NCBI GenBank assembly: GCA_039933315.1
Contig: JBDTOI010000091.1
Coordinates: forward strand, 1 to 15,879
Length of the DNA stretch: 15,879 nucleotides
Origin: DASXRU01 sp039933315
GTDB lineage: Bacteria; Acidobacteriota; Blastocatellia; Pyrinomonadales; Pyrinomonadaceae
Direction: 5' to 3'
This document shows, in pieces, positions 7,112 through 15,786 of the stretch; within the stretch, counting starts at the first letter, position 1, and each line of letters starts with the position of its first letter. The position numbers and the translations under genes were made by a program. The notes under the pieces were generated by a model. It saw only the letters and a list, made by a program, of their open reading frames with translations, searched no databases and was not told the DNA's origin.

Positions 7112-8461
7112 CTAAACGATACGCCCGACCAAATCATATTCCTGAGCTTCAGTAAGCAGGACATTAACGAAATCACCCGGCGCGGGGGCGAATCCCACCG
7201 GCGCGTCGTTGATCAAGATGCATCCGTCGATGTCTGGCGCCTGCGTCTCCATTCTTCCCTGCCACAGTAGCGCGCTCTCCTTTGACTCGCCCTCGAAGAG
7301 CACAGGTATTGTTTCGCCGATCCGCGCTTTGTTTCTTCTGCGGGAAATGGCCTTCTGCTCTTTCATCAAAAGAGTCCGGCGCTGCCTGGCGATCCTGGGG
7401 TCTACTTTGTTTGGTAGATCGTAAGCCGGGGTTCCTTCTTCATCCGAGTAAGTAAACACGCCGACCCGATCAAACTGAACGTTTCGCACAAAGGCGAGCA
7501 ATTCCTCGAAGTCCGCTGCGGTTTCGCCCGGAAAGCCCGTTATGAAAGTTGTGCGCACGGCGATCCCGGGTACTCGTTTCCGCACGCGGGCGATTAGGCG
7601 TTCCAGACTTGCGCGGTTACCCCCGCGCTTCATCAGCTTGAGCACGTTCTGCGAAGCGTGTTGCAATGGCATGTCGAGATACCTGACGGCCTTGGGTTCT
7701 TCGGTCAGCACATCGAGAAAAGCATCGCTGATATGGGTCGGGTAGGTGTACATCACTCTCACCCACTCGATGCCCTCTGTGTGCGTCAGTGCGCGCAGCA
7801 AATGGGCCAGCGCGTCTTCTTTGCCGAGGTCTTCACCATACCGGGATGAATCCTGCGCGACCAGGATCAACTCTTTCACACCTTCCTCAGCCAGTTGCTG
7901 CGCCTCGGCGATGATGGAACCAAACCGGCGGCTGCGAAAGTGGCCGCGCATCTGCGGGATGAAACAAAAAGCACAGGGGCGATCGCAGCCTTCGGCAATC
8001 TTGATGAATGCATAGTGGCCCGGCGTGGCCAGGACGCGCGGGGTTGAGTCGTCGTAGAGATAGGTGGCGCTCTGATTCCCCAGCGGTATCACCGGTAACG
8101 CGCGCGTATTAGCCTGGGGATCGCAGACCGCGAGGATATCGTTGATTTGGCTGGTGCCGATGAAAGCATCAACCTCTGGGATCTCAGCTTTCAATTCATC
8201 GCGATACCGCTCCACCAGACAGCCGGCTACCACGAGACGTTTCGCTTTACCGTTGGTTTTCAAACGGGCCGCCTCAAGAATCGCTTCGATCGACTCTTTC
8301 TTGGCCGCGTCGATAAAGCCGCAAGTATTCACAACCACCGTGTCCGCGTCGTCAGCATTAGCAGTAATCTCGAACCCTTTTGCTTTTAGCTGGCCCATCA
8401 TTACCTCACTATCAACGAGGTTCTTGGGACAGCCCAAACTAATAAATCCAACTTTTGTCAT
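7112..8461 (-). CDS. rimO: Ribosomal protein S12 methylthiotransferase
   Basis: RimO is a radical-SAM enzyme with two [4Fe-4S] clusters that adds a methylthio group to a conserved aspartate of ribosomal protein S12. The 449 residues carry the full three-domain plan. The N-terminal methylthiotransferase domain has cluster ligands Cys11 (SLGCPKNLVDSE), Cys47 (NTCGFID) and Cys81 (VAGCLVERY). The radical-SAM core has the CxxxCxxC motif at Cys159, Cys163 and Cys166 (EGCDRPCAFCFIPQMRG). A TRAM-like C-terminal domain covers about 380-449. The SLGCPKNLVDSE opening and the RG after the cluster separate RimO from its tRNA-modifying relative MiaB. The ATG has no good Shine-Dalgarno sequence (only AAGG about 20 nt upstream). 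The gene ends in tandem TAG codons and is followed by pgpA. Its upstream gap holds an inverted pair of REP-like repeats. Confidence 0.97.
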   Translation of the reverse strand: MTKVGFISLGCPKNLVDSEVMMGQLKAKGFEITANADDADTVVVNTCGFIDAAKKESIEAILEAARLKTNGKAKRLVVAGCLVERYRDELKAEIPEVDAFIGTSQINDILAVCDPQANTRALPVIPLGNQSATYLYDDSTPRVLATPGHYAFIKIAEGCDRPCAFCFIPQMRGHFRSRRFGSIIAEAQQLAEEGVKELILVAQDSSRYGEDLGKEDALAHLLRALTHTEGIEWVRVMYTYPTHISDAFLDVLTEEPKAVRYLDMPLQHASQNVLKLMKRGGNRASLERLIARVRKRVPGIAVRTTFITGFPGETAADFEELLAFVRNVQFDRVGVFTYSDEEGTPAYDLPNKVDPRIARQRRTLLMKEQKAISRRRNKARIGETIPVLFEGESKESALLWQGRMETQAPDIDGCILINDAPVGFAPAPGDFVNVLLTEAQEYDLVGRIV

Positions 8462-8503
8462 GAACGCACTTTTTTAACCTTATCGATCTAGCCTGTGCCT
8501 TGA

Positions 8504-8533
8504 TTGTAGGGGCGGCACTCCGTGGCCGCCCCC
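8504..8533. repeat. REP-like element, unit 1 of an inverted pair
   Basis: The unit runs TTGTAGGGGCGGC, ACTCCGTG, GCCGCCCCC. Within it GGGGCGGC (8509-8516) and GCCGCCCC (8525-8532) are perfect 8-bp arms around an 8-nt loop. It matches the reverse complement of the unit at 8580-8610 at 26 of 30 positions. It lies upstream of rimO, in the gap after the transglutaminase gene. Confidence 0.75.
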
Positions 8534-8579
8534 TCCTTGCTGGATAGTTCCGCCCAAGCTAGGAGCCTGGATTAACGGA

Positions 8580-8610
8580 GGGGGGTGGCCACGGAGTGCT
8601 ACCCTTACAA
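8580..8610. repeat. REP-like element, unit 2 of an inverted pair
   Basis: On the minus strand this reads TTGTAAGGGTAGC, ACTCCGTG, GCCACCCCCC. It is the same unit as 8504-8533 but inverted, with 46 bp between them. Its internal stem (GGGTGGC with GCTACCC) has one G-T pair where unit 1 has a Watson-Crick pair, so the hairpin survives despite divergence. The unit ends 3 nt short of the transglutaminase stop codon. Confidence 0.75.
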
Positions 8611-8613
8611 TTA

Positions 8614-10776
8614 CTACGACTCGGCTGAGCTTCGCTCGAGCCTCAACAACATCTCTTCGATTTGTTTTTGCTCCGAACGGGAGAGTCTATCATCTCCGTA
8701 ACGCACACGGTTGTAAGCACCGGTAATAGCGACTACTTCATTGAGTCCGGCGCTGGCGGCAAACTCAAGCGGCGTCTGATCCGGCGAACGCTTAATTCCG
8801 CGCCTGGCGAGTAATCGCGTTAAGCGCTCGTAGAATTCAACCGACGATCGCTGGGACTCCTGCCGCCTCCCGTAGCTTCTGAAACCTCGCCAGCCCGCGC
8901 CTTTGAAGCGCAGGAGCAACAACAACGCAATTACCAGACAAACAATCCCGGAGATGAGCAGCATATCTCCGCGCCATAGTGACGTGGCGATCCGCTTCAG
9001 TTCACTAACCCAGACGGCGATCATATGTTGCGAACGGAACGCCTGATCGTGGAGTGATGTCGCGAGCGAGTGTTGCTCCTGCTTGTCATAGCCGACTACA
9101 TATTGGAACCACATCAATTCAAAAGCTTCCAGATATTTTCCCAGTTGTCCGGCCAGCCCTGATCGCACGGGTTCAGAACGACCGGCGGCGGGCGTGGGAT
9201 CGAACGTCACCCAGGAGTTGGTCGCGGGAAAATACACCTCGACCCAGGAATGGGCATCGCTTTGCCTGACCGTAAATGCACCTGAGGTTTCGTTGTACTC
9301 GCCGGGCAGGAATCCGTTAACCACCCGCGCGGCCACCCCGTGGGTGCGCAACATTACGGCCATGGCCGTGGAGAAGTATTCACAATGTCCCGCCCGCACA
9401 TTGAACAAAAAGTCTGCCAGGGGATCGGACCCGCTAGCCTTCATCTGCAGGCTATAGCCGTAATCGTTTCGCAGACGCATTTCTATTGCCTTCGCCGCGT
9501 CGTAACGGTTGTGCGCGTTGGCAGAACCGATAATCGCGCTGGCGAGGTCAGTTATGCGCGAATCGAACGGATCGGGTAACTGGAGATAGCGGGTCATGGC
9601 GGCCGTATATGGCCTCATGTCTTTGCGTAGAGTCTCCACCTCAGGCTCAGTGAAATCGGAAAACACTTTATAGATAATACGTTGCGAATCATGCCGACGT
9701 GTTTGTATCGAGCCTTCCGCGTCCACCTGAACTAACGGCAAGTCTGCCTGAATTGCCACCGCACGAGGTGCAGCAAACAGGACCGTCGATTCGATCGGCT
9801 CAAGAAAGTAGGTTTGTGTAGTCAGGCGATGAAGTGCTTCCGTCGTTCCCAACTGAAAAAAACCGTGGTCGCTGTTCTTGGGTGTCACAAGACGCGCTTG
9901 CGTTGACTTTCTCCAGCTACGTCCGCTGAACTCGTCGAGCGCAATGCCGCGCCACTTGAGCTCGTGCTCAGGTCGGCCTGACGAATCCTCGATCCGCACC
10001 CGCATTACCACTTCGTTGTTCTGCTTGAGCTCGCCGAGGGCCCCGAGGGAAACGTTCTCAGAGAAACCGATAAAATTAGATAAGCCGGCGCCGCCGCGTG
10101 TAATCATGGCCGAACCAGCCCGCGGTGCAACCAGGAAGAGCGGCAAGGCGAAGACGAAGATCAGAAACAGTATGCCGATGGATACAAGTGGCAGCCGGTT
10201 GGCTTCCACGTTTCTTTTGGTAGTCTTGCGCGACAGGCGCCTGAAGATCGACGAATCTGGCGGGATCAGCAGACGAGTCTCCGTTAAGTGAACGTCCCTC
10301 CTGGCCTTCCTAATCTCAAACGTAATGATCGTTGACAGTCCGCAAAGCAAGTAGAGACTCAGTGTCGCCAAAAAGGTCGGACTGAAGCTCAAGCCCGCCG
10401 CAAGCAATACTTCAAAAAACGAAATCAGATAAAGGAAGACCCAATCCCGATCAGACTTAACCTGTACCAGCTTTACCGCTGCTAAGAAAATGATCAGATG
10501 AGCCAGGGCGCTGACCCCTAGCCGTTCGGCGCCGTCGGCAACGCCTTTCTGATACTGCCAATCAAGGAAGAAAAGCGGGATCGCAAGAAGGACTATTACC
10601 AGGCCAGTTCTTTCAGAGAGTTGCCATCTCTTTCCCTCTATGATCCAGGCGACGACAACCACGGCGGCGAACAAAGCCGCCAAACCGAGGTCGAGTCCGC
10701 CGGCAAACACCAAAGCCAGCATGGCTACCACAACCATGGCATAGGATGAAGCCTTAAAATATGTCGCGAAGCTCAT
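8614..10776 (-). CDS. TgpA-like membrane transglutaminase (DUF3488, transglutaminase, DUF4129)
   Basis: The product from ATG 10776 is 720 residues. A multi-helix N-terminal membrane domain (about 1-220, DUF3488-like) is followed by an extracytoplasmic beta-rich segment. Next comes a transglutaminase/protease-like domain with the catalytic triad visible: Cys465 (RAGHCEYFSTAMAVMLR), His509 (SDAHSWVEVYF) and Asp526 (VTFDPTP). After it lie a final membrane helix (about 605-623) and a cytoplasmic DUF4129-like tail (FYERLTRLLARRGIKRSPDQTPLEFA). This matches TgpA/YebA-type proteins, thought to modify or process envelope proteins; the substrate is unknown. The MoxR and DUF58 genes that often accompany this family are absent. 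The frame extends to a TTG at 10953, but those 59 extra codons run through a palindromic hairpin (10907-10931) and look noncoding. ATG 10776 has no clear ribosome-binding site, so the start is uncertain. Confidence 0.9.
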   Translation of the reverse strand: MSFATYFKASSYAMVVVAMLALVFAGGLDLGLAALFAAVVVVAWIIEGKRWQLSERTGLVIVLLAIPLFFLDWQYQKGVADGAERLGVSALAHLIIFLAAVKLVQVKSDRDWVFLYLISFFEVLLAAGLSFSPTFLATLSLYLLCGLSTIITFEIRKARRDVHLTETRLLIPPDSSIFRRLSRKTTKRNVEANRLPLVSIGILFLIFVFALPLFLVAPRAGSAMITRGGAGLSNFIGFSENVSLGALGELKQNNEVVMRVRIEDSSGRPEHELKWRGIALDEFSGRSWRKSTQARLVTPKNSDHGFFQLGTTEALHRLTTQTYFLEPIESTVLFAAPRAVAIQADLPLVQVDAEGSIQTRRHDSQRIIYKVFSDFTEPEVETLRKDMRPYTAAMTRYLQLPDPFDSRITDLASAIIGSANAHNRYDAAKAIEMRLRNDYGYSLQMKASGSDPLADFLFNVRAGHCEYFSTAMAVMLRTHGVAARVVNGFLPGEYNETSGAFTVRQSDAHSWVEVYFPATNSWVTFDPTPAAGRSEPVRSGLAGQLGKYLEAFELMWFQYVVGYDKQEQHSLATSLHDQAFRSQHMIAVWVSELKRIATSLWRGDMLLISGIVCLVIALLLLLRFKGAGWRGFRSYGRRQESQRSSVEFYERLTRLLARRGIKRSPDQTPLEFAASAGLNEVVAITGAYNRVRYGDDRLSRSEQKQIEEMLLRLERSSAES

Positions 10777-10906
10777 TGAAATATGTCTGTCTGCCGAATC
10801 ACTCGCGCTGAGCGCAGTCCCCGCCAACTTATCGGATTCAGTTCTCTGTGGCGACTTGTCAGCATTTTGCGCGACAGCGCGAAGGAATCGCAAGCCGGGC
10901 GCCACC

Positions 10907-10931
10907 CCTTGGCGGCGCCACGCCGCCAAGG
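10907..10931. repeat. Perfect 10-bp-arm hairpin (CCTTGGCGGC/GCCGCCAAGG)
   Basis: CCTTGGCGGC (10907-10916) and GCCGCCAAGG (10922-10931) are perfectly complementary around the 5-nt loop GCCAC. The stem is very stable and has no T-tract on either strand, so it looks like a REP-type or structural element rather than an intrinsic terminator. On the minus strand it would sit in the 5' leader of the transglutaminase gene, about 130 nt before the chosen ATG. Confidence 0.7.
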
Positions 10932-11237
10932 CTCCAAGCTGCCGCGTCAACAATCTCTTGAAAGGGGCTCCAACAGCTAAACCGAACTAAAGCGATACGC
11001 AGAGCCTCGTTGTTCCGCTGAGTGATTTCAATTCACATTTCGCTTGCCGGCTGACCCTGTCTGGGTTGGCCCTTTGGCGATCTTGCCGGTTTACAAGGCC
11101 GCCTTCCCTTTCCCGGCCTCGGCGGCACCCGTTCCACCGCATGGCACGTTCATTGCGCTTACGCCTCTCCATGCAGGCACAACTCACTTTACCCCGGACT
11201 CGGATGCGCACGACGCACCACGGGATACGCGTTTACC

Positions 11238-11244
11238 AGGAGGG
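11238..11244 (+). promoter_or_regulatory. Ribosome-binding site that decides the PBP start
   Basis: AGGAGGG lies 10 nt before GTG 11255. None of the upstream in-frame ATGs (11066, 11204) has such a site. The GTG also gives a short basic N-terminus directly before the membrane anchor, as expected for this enzyme class. Confidence 0.6.
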
Positions 11245-11254
11245 AACGCGAAGC

Positions 11255-13798
11255 GTGTTAAGGAGAAGGGCCGGAAAGTGTTGCAAGGTCGGGGGGATCC
11301 TGACGGTCGCGGTTTGCGGAATCCTGGCAGTCCTTGCTTACAACTCCTACACAGGTTTTGCCAAAGTGATCGATGAGCAGATAGCTGCGGGCTATTTAAG
11401 AAGCCACGCGGGACTGTATGCTGCGCCCCGCATCGTGGAAAAGGGCGCGAGGCTGACGAAAGAACAGCTTGCGACAACCTTACAGCGGGCTGGCTATGCG
11501 CGCGACAAGGCGAGCAACGTTTGGAACGGGAGCTTCGAGGTAAGCGAAAACAGCATAAGAATCCTGCCGCGGGACGGGACCGGAACGCACGAATGGATTA
11601 ACGTGAATTTTGACAGTCACGGACACGTCGCTACCCTGCTGGCTAACGACGGCTCAAGCCTTTCGTCCTATTCTGTGGAGCCGGAACTGTTGACAGTGGA
11701 TGCGGCCCTGAAGACTGGCCAACAGGAAACGCTTACCTGGCAGAACATTCCTCCTGTCATGGTCCAGGCAATCCTTTCTATTGAAGACCGAAGATTTTTC
11801 AACCACCACGGCCTTGATATTCGCGGCATTGGAAGGGCGATCGTCAGTTGGGCCACCAGTGGCTCCGTGAAATTTCAGCAGGGCGGTTCAACTATTACTC
11901 AACAGCTCGTCAAGAATACTTACTTAAGTCCGGAAAAAACTCTGCAGCGCAAATTCAATGAAGCGTTAATCGCCCTGGCACTGGAACAGCGGCTATCCAA
12001 ACAGGACATTCTTGCTCTCTATTGCAACGAAGTCTATCTCGGTCAAAGGAATGGAGTAGGGGTACGGGGAGTGGCTCAGGCGGCGCGAGTTTTCTTCGGT
12101 AAGGATCTGAAGGACATTTCGCTCGCGGAAGCCGCAACCATTGCCGGGATGATTCAGAGTCCGGCGAGGTACGCTCCTGACCGTCACCAGGAAGCTTCCA
12201 AACAACGGCGCGACACGGTGCTTGCGGCCATGGCAAGCGACGGAGCGCTTGATGCAGCCAGCGCACAAACAGCCATCGCGCTGCCGTTGGAAGTTGCACA
12301 GTTTGAGGGAAGCAGTAACGAGTTAGCGCCTTACTACATCGATGCGGTCAATCGCGGCTTGGATGAGGTTCAAATGGGCCTCGAAAACGACGGCGAGCCG
12401 AACCTCCGCATTCTTACCACAATCGATCCCGACCTGCAGACCGCGGCCGAGAACGCTCTGCGGCAACAACTAGAGCTTCTGGGCAAATCCAGCCGGAGAA
12501 AAACGAAGCCGCAAGGGGCAATGGTAGCCCTCGATGCGCACACGGGCCAGGTCTTAGCGATGGTAGGAGGACGCAGCTACGAAGAGTCTCAATTGAATCG
12601 GGCTACTGATGCCAAGCGCCAACCGGGCTCAGTTTTTAAGCCCTTCGTTTACGCGGCGGCGCTTGAGTCAGGGATTTCCCCGCTGGCAACTTACCGGGAC
12701 GCACCGCAGACGTTTCAATATGGTTCCGCCACGTATGCACCCGCAAACTATGGACGAGCCTATTCCATGCAAGACGTCACGATGCGCGAAGGGTTAGTGC
12801 GATCCCTGAACGTGGTGACAGTAGAGCTTGCAATGCGCAGTGGGCTGGCAAACGTCGCGAACACGGCAGCTCGATTCGGTCTGCCTCGGCCCGAAGTCTA
12901 TCCATCGCTGGCTCTGGGGGTAAGCGAGGCGACACCTCTGCAGATGGCTGCGGCCTATGCTGTCTTCGCCAACGCCGGCAAAGCCGTTAGGCCATCGCTC
13001 ATAGCGCGCGTGGGTCAGGACACCGAAAGGGAGATCGTGACTGAAAAAGACCTCTCTGATAGCCCACAAGTCATAAAGCCAACAACGGCCTTCATGATTA
13101 ACGACATGTTGTCCGATGTTACGAAGCGGGGTACGGCGCGGCGAGCCAACGGTAGCTTCAAGGATGTTGCTATCGCGGGCAAGACCGGGACTTCGCATGA
13201 TGGCTGGTTCGTCGGCTACACACCTAATTTGGTTTGTGCCGTGTGGGTCGGCTTCGATGATAATCAACAACTGGGGCTAACCGGGGCCGAAGCGGCGCTT
13301 CCCGCCTGGATTGATTTCATGAAGGAAGCTCTGAGTATCAGACCGAGTCTGGGCGGGGACTCATTCCCGATCCCAAGGGGCGTAGTTACAGTGAAGATTG
13401 ATCCGGAAACTGGTTATCTTGCGGGTCCTAACTGTCCCAGCGCGCAGACCGTCAAGGTGGCCGCGCAATTTGCCCCGTCCCTCGAATGCCTAAGACACCA
13501 ACCGGATGAGCCTGCTCTGGAATATGAAGCCTACGTAGAAGATGAACCAGGCCTCGAAAGCGGCACCAGCGCAAAATCAAACGCAGAGAGCTTGAGTCAA
13601 GCTGAAGGGTTTTCAGAAAATAAGCTAGCCACGGAAGTATCAGGAAAGCGGGTGAGTAGTGAACCAAAGAACATCTCCCGTCCCACACTCAGTGAAACTA
13701 CAATCGACGTGACCAAGAGAGGTGCGCCCATCCTTGTGAGCACAAACAGGGTTGCGAACCCGGGCCAGCCTTCTGCAGCAGCTAAGCGTAGGCCTTAA
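11255..13798 (+). CDS. Class A penicillin-binding protein, PBP1b-like (glycosyltransferase plus transpeptidase)
   Basis: This bifunctional enzyme polymerises lipid II into glycan strands and crosslinks the peptides. It is anchored in the inner membrane with its domains outside. From GTG 11255 it is 847 residues. A basic N-terminus leads into a membrane anchor (about 12-30). Then comes a UB2H-like domain (about 47-137; GLYAAPRIVEKGARLTKEQL), a hallmark of PBP1b rather than PBP1a. The GT51 domain has catalytic Glu177 (SIEDRRFFNHHG), GGSTITQQLVKN, and second Glu259 (LYCNEVYLGQ). The transpeptidase domain has the nucleophile motif SVFK (Ser459, Lys462), SLN (517-519) and KTGTS (from 643). The last 100 residues are low-complexity, charged and probably disordered. 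In-frame ATGs at 11204 and 11066 would only add arginine-rich residues. It is divergent from the transglutaminase gene and convergent with the cyclotransferase gene. All active-site motifs are intact. Confidence 0.93.
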   Translation: MLRRRAGKCCKVGGILTVAVCGILAVLAYNSYTGFAKVIDEQIAAGYLRSHAGLYAAPRIVEKGARLTKEQLATTLQRAGYARDKASNVWNGSFEVSENSIRILPRDGTGTHEWINVNFDSHGHVATLLANDGSSLSSYSVEPELLTVDAALKTGQQETLTWQNIPPVMVQAILSIEDRRFFNHHGLDIRGIGRAIVSWATSGSVKFQQGGSTITQQLVKNTYLSPEKTLQRKFNEALIALALEQRLSKQDILALYCNEVYLGQRNGVGVRGVAQAARVFFGKDLKDISLAEAATIAGMIQSPARYAPDRHQEASKQRRDTVLAAMASDGALDAASAQTAIALPLEVAQFEGSSNELAPYYIDAVNRGLDEVQMGLENDGEPNLRILTTIDPDLQTAAENALRQQLELLGKSSRRKTKPQGAMVALDAHTGQVLAMVGGRSYEESQLNRATDAKRQPGSVFKPFVYAAALESGISPLATYRDAPQTFQYGSATYAPANYGRAYSMQDVTMREGLVRSLNVVTVELAMRSGLANVANTAARFGLPRPEVYPSLALGVSEATPLQMAAAYAVFANAGKAVRPSLIARVGQDTEREIVTEKDLSDSPQVIKPTTAFMINDMLSDVTKRGTARRANGSFKDVAIAGKTGTSHDGWFVGYTPNLVCAVWVGFDDNQQLGLTGAEAALPAWIDFMKEALSIRPSLGGDSFPIPRGVVTVKIDPETGYLAGPNCPSAQTVKVAAQFAPSLECLRHQPDEPALEYEAYVEDEPGLESGTSAKSNAESLSQAEGFSENKLATEVSGKRVSSEPKNISRPTLSETTIDVTKRGAPILVSTNRVANPGQPSAAAKRRP

Positions 13799-13853
13799 TT
13801 TCGGAAGGTCAGCAGTTCGATTTCCTTGATTAGAATTTGGCAGTCCCTCCTTC

Positions 13854-14651
13854 TCAGGGTTTCACTCGAATCTCAAACAGTTTCGGCCACAGCTTGCCGG
13901 TAACAAAAAGCCTGCCGTTCTTCGCGTCGAAGGCAATGCCATTCAGTACTGCCTCTTCGTCGTAAATTTCACTGCGCGAGAGCAGACCCTTCATTTCAAT
14001 CCAGCCGAGCACTCTTCCAGTGCGGGCCTCAATCCGCGCTATCCGGTCTGCGTGCCAGATGTTCGCGTATATTTCGCCGTTAACGAATTCAAGTTCATTC
14101 AAGCTGGCGACTGGCTTACCCTCGGCAAGGACGGAGATGGTTTTGGCCACCTGAAAGTTTTCGGGATTGAGGAACCTCAATCGATGGGAGCCGTCACTAA
14201 GAATCAGCAAGTTACCATCATTTGTGAGCCCCCACCCTTCGCCCGGGTAACTGAACTCTCCAGTTTTCTCAAAAGTTGTGGCGTCATAGATAAAGCCCCG
14301 CTGATGCTGCCAGGTAAGCTGATAGAGTCTCCCGTTTAGAAGCGTCAGGCCCTCTGCAAAATAGGGAGCAGGTATGGTGACATTCTTCAGCACTTCACCG
14401 CTTTCAAGTTTCACTAGACGGAGACTCGACCTTCCCACCTGACCGGTGCTCTCAAGCAAATTGCCGTCGTGAAATACCAGACCCTGTGTGTAAGCACCGG
14501 TGTCGTGCGGCCACGTATGTACTACCTCGTAACCATACGTCGGAACGCCTCCTTTTCCATTTTCAGTGGAGCGATATGTCTCCGAAGTTGTTTGGCAATT
14601 CAGGCCAACCAAAGAAAGGAAAAGGACCAGGACTACACTTGCTCGTTTCAT
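13854..14651 (-). CDS. Glutaminyl-peptide cyclotransferase (beta-propeller type), secreted
   Basis: Enzymes of this family convert N-terminal glutamine of peptides to pyroglutamate with release of ammonia. The 265-residue protein has a hydrophobic signal segment (about 4-16) and then the propeller core typical of Glu_cyclase_2 proteins: YGYEVVHTWPHDTGAYTQGLVFHDGNLLESTGQVGRSSLRLVKLESGEVL, then FAEGLTLLNGRLYQLTWQ, GEGWGLTNDGNLLILSDGSHRLRFLNPENF, and LNELEFVNGEIYANIWHADRIARIEARTGRVLGWI. Cys19 follows the signal, but the preceding residues (GLN) are not a good lipobox, so lipoprotein attachment is doubtful. No ribosome-binding site is visible before ATG 14651. It is convergent with the PBP gene (55 bp between stops). 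It has no functional neighbour that names a substrate. Confidence 0.9.
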   Translation of the reverse strand: MKRASVVLVLFLSLVGLNCQTTSETYRSTENGKGGVPTYGYEVVHTWPHDTGAYTQGLVFHDGNLLESTGQVGRSSLRLVKLESGEVLKNVTIPAPYFAEGLTLLNGRLYQLTWQHQRGFIYDATTFEKTGEFSYPGEGWGLTNDGNLLILSDGSHRLRFLNPENFQVAKTISVLAEGKPVASLNELEFVNGEIYANIWHADRIARIEARTGRVLGWIEMKGLLSRSEIYDEEAVLNGIAFDAKNGRLFVTGKLWPKLFEIRVKP

Positions 14652-14715
14652 GGCAATCAGTCAGTGACCAGAAAGCTCAGGGTTGTAATCAAAAAAGGCA
14701 TTTTTGCGCGGCCGT

Positions 14716-14757
14716 AAAAATAACAAAAGCCCGCCCCGGGCTCAACACCGGGCGGGC
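14716..14757 (-). terminator. Intrinsic terminator next to the 5S remnant
   Basis: On the minus strand a stem of ten pairs with one bulge (14729-14739 with 14748-14757) is followed by TTTTGTTATTTTT. This is a textbook intrinsic terminator for leftward transcription. The only thing it could terminate is the 5S-like fragment at 14771-14790; the next minus-strand gene starts further left. It looks like the old terminator of an rRNA transcription unit. Confidence 0.75.
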
Positions 14758-14770
14758 GTTGTTAACAATG

Positions 14771-14790
14771 CCGGCGACTTCATACTCTCC
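14771..14790 (-). pseudogene. 5S rRNA 3'-end fragment (remnant or duplicate)
   Basis: The 20 bp match the 3' end of the real 5S gene (15790-15809) at 19 of 20 positions; the only difference is A14782 against C15801. A short stretch of weaker similarity (TGCG then GGAGAGTA on the minus strand) may extend it. The rest of a 5S gene is not recognisable further right. As at the real gene, a GC-rich terminator starting from GCCCGC follows on the minus strand. Confidence 0.7.
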
Positions 14791-14805
14791 AAAACGCGCA
14801 CCTGC

Positions 14806-14834
14806 TTGACTTGATCCCAAATTAAAGATAGAAA
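14806..14834 (+). promoter_or_regulatory. Candidate sigma70-type promoter for the L,D-transpeptidase
   Basis: TTGACT (14806-14811) is followed after 17 nt by TAGAAA (14829-14834). The -35 matches consensus at 5 of 6 and the -10 at 4 of 6. The leader would be about 115 nt before ATG 14957. The match is suggestive only. Confidence 0.35.
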
Positions 14835-14956
14835 GTCAGGAGCAGAACTCCCTCCTGGTCCACCGGTGACGTTCCCCCGAAGAAGCATGAGATTGCCCCA
14901 AGCAGCTTTATCAACCCCAGTGTAATGCGTATGCAGCTGCGCACCGGAAAGGTCAG

Positions 14957-15786
14957 ATGAAGTTACTTCTTACCCTCTGTTTACTTGTCATTTCAACACC
15001 GTCAATCGCGAGCGCACAGCAGCGCGGCAAGCAGCCGCCATCGATGCCCCGGGCCGTAACGAGAGAAGCCGAACGCCGGCTCTCCGATCTGGGATACTGG
15101 GCAGGCGCGGTTGACGGCCTATTTGATCCGGCGACGCGGTCGGCCCTGATAGCCTTTCAAAAATGGGAGGGCCGCCCGATTACTGGTCAGCTTACTCTCG
15201 ATGAGATCGAGGCAATTCGCAACAGCAACGCTCCCCAGGCGAGGGAGGTCGGGTATGAGCATGTTGAAGTGGATCTGGATCGACAGGTGCTAATGCTGGT
15301 CGACGACGAGGGTAGCGTTAGAGTTCTTCCTGTCTCCACCGGCAACTACAAGCCGTTTATGGACGAGGGCCAACCGAGCATAGCCTACACACCCCGCGGC
15401 AGATTCCTTGTTTACGACAAAGAAGCAGGCTGGGGGAACGGTCCGCTGGGGGCGGTTTATTACGCCAATTACATCAGCGGCGGCGTGGCGATTCACGGCA
15501 GCTATTCGGTCCCTATCCAACCAGCGAGTCATGGTTGTATTCGTATACCAATGTTCGCCGCTCGTGAGGTGAGTAAGCTGCTGCGGTTGGGGACAATCGT
15601 GCTGGTCTACGATAAGGTCTCGTTCGTTTCGGCGAGGGCCTGGGCCGAAAACCCCAGACTTAGGGAGGCTGCTCTTTTAATTAGCGCCTCCGCAGATTTC
15701 AACGATCGCGTAGATGTGACTAAAACCAGATCCCGGTTCGCAAACATCAAAGCCCGCTCGAATCATCGAGCGGGCCTGGTTAGATA

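Larger units (their letters stand above)
10777..11254. other. Divergent intergenic region between the transglutaminase and PBP genes
   Basis: With the starts I prefer, 478 bp separate two divergent genes. The left part (10777-10953) is open on the minus strand but holds a strong 25-bp hairpin and several small GC palindromes, such as GCGCTCAGCGC. The right part (11066-11254) is open on the plus strand but would encode an arginine-rich stretch unlike a PBP N-terminus. I see no tRNA or ncRNA signature and no promoter I would defend. One or both genes may start further into this region than annotated. Confidence 0.5.
14652..14956. other. Intergenic region with 5S rRNA remnant, orphan terminator and L,D-transpeptidase leader
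   Basis: This 305-bp gap holds a GC-rich terminator hairpin facing the minus strand (14716-14757), a 20-bp copy of the 5S rRNA 3' end (14771-14790), and a candidate promoter (14806-14834). A leader hairpin, CAGGAG (14837-14842) with CTCCTG (14852-14857), can be replaced by an overlapping GGAG/CTCC stem (14839-14851). TTGTTAACAA (14759-14768) is a perfect 10-bp palindrome. I see no coding frame in it. Confidence 0.7.

Noticed and set aside
10987..11211. Minus-strand frame of 74 codons in the divergent gap
   Set aside because: It is arginine-rich with no domain and would sit between two divergent genes with no supporting ribosome-binding site.
11066..11254. N-terminal extension of the penicillin-binding protein from ATG 11066
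   Set aside because: The added 63 residues are arginine- and proline-rich and unlike the family; GTG 11255 has AGGAGGG at 10 nt and leads straight into the anchor.
12794..13270. 158-codon frame antisense to the penicillin-binding protein
   Set aside because: It is opposite the conserved transpeptidase motifs and shows no recognisable domain.
13845..13859. CCCT/AGGG hairpin as a terminator between the convergent PBP and cyclotransferase genes
   Set aside because: Only four base pairs, no T-tract, and it overlaps the cyclotransferase stop codon.
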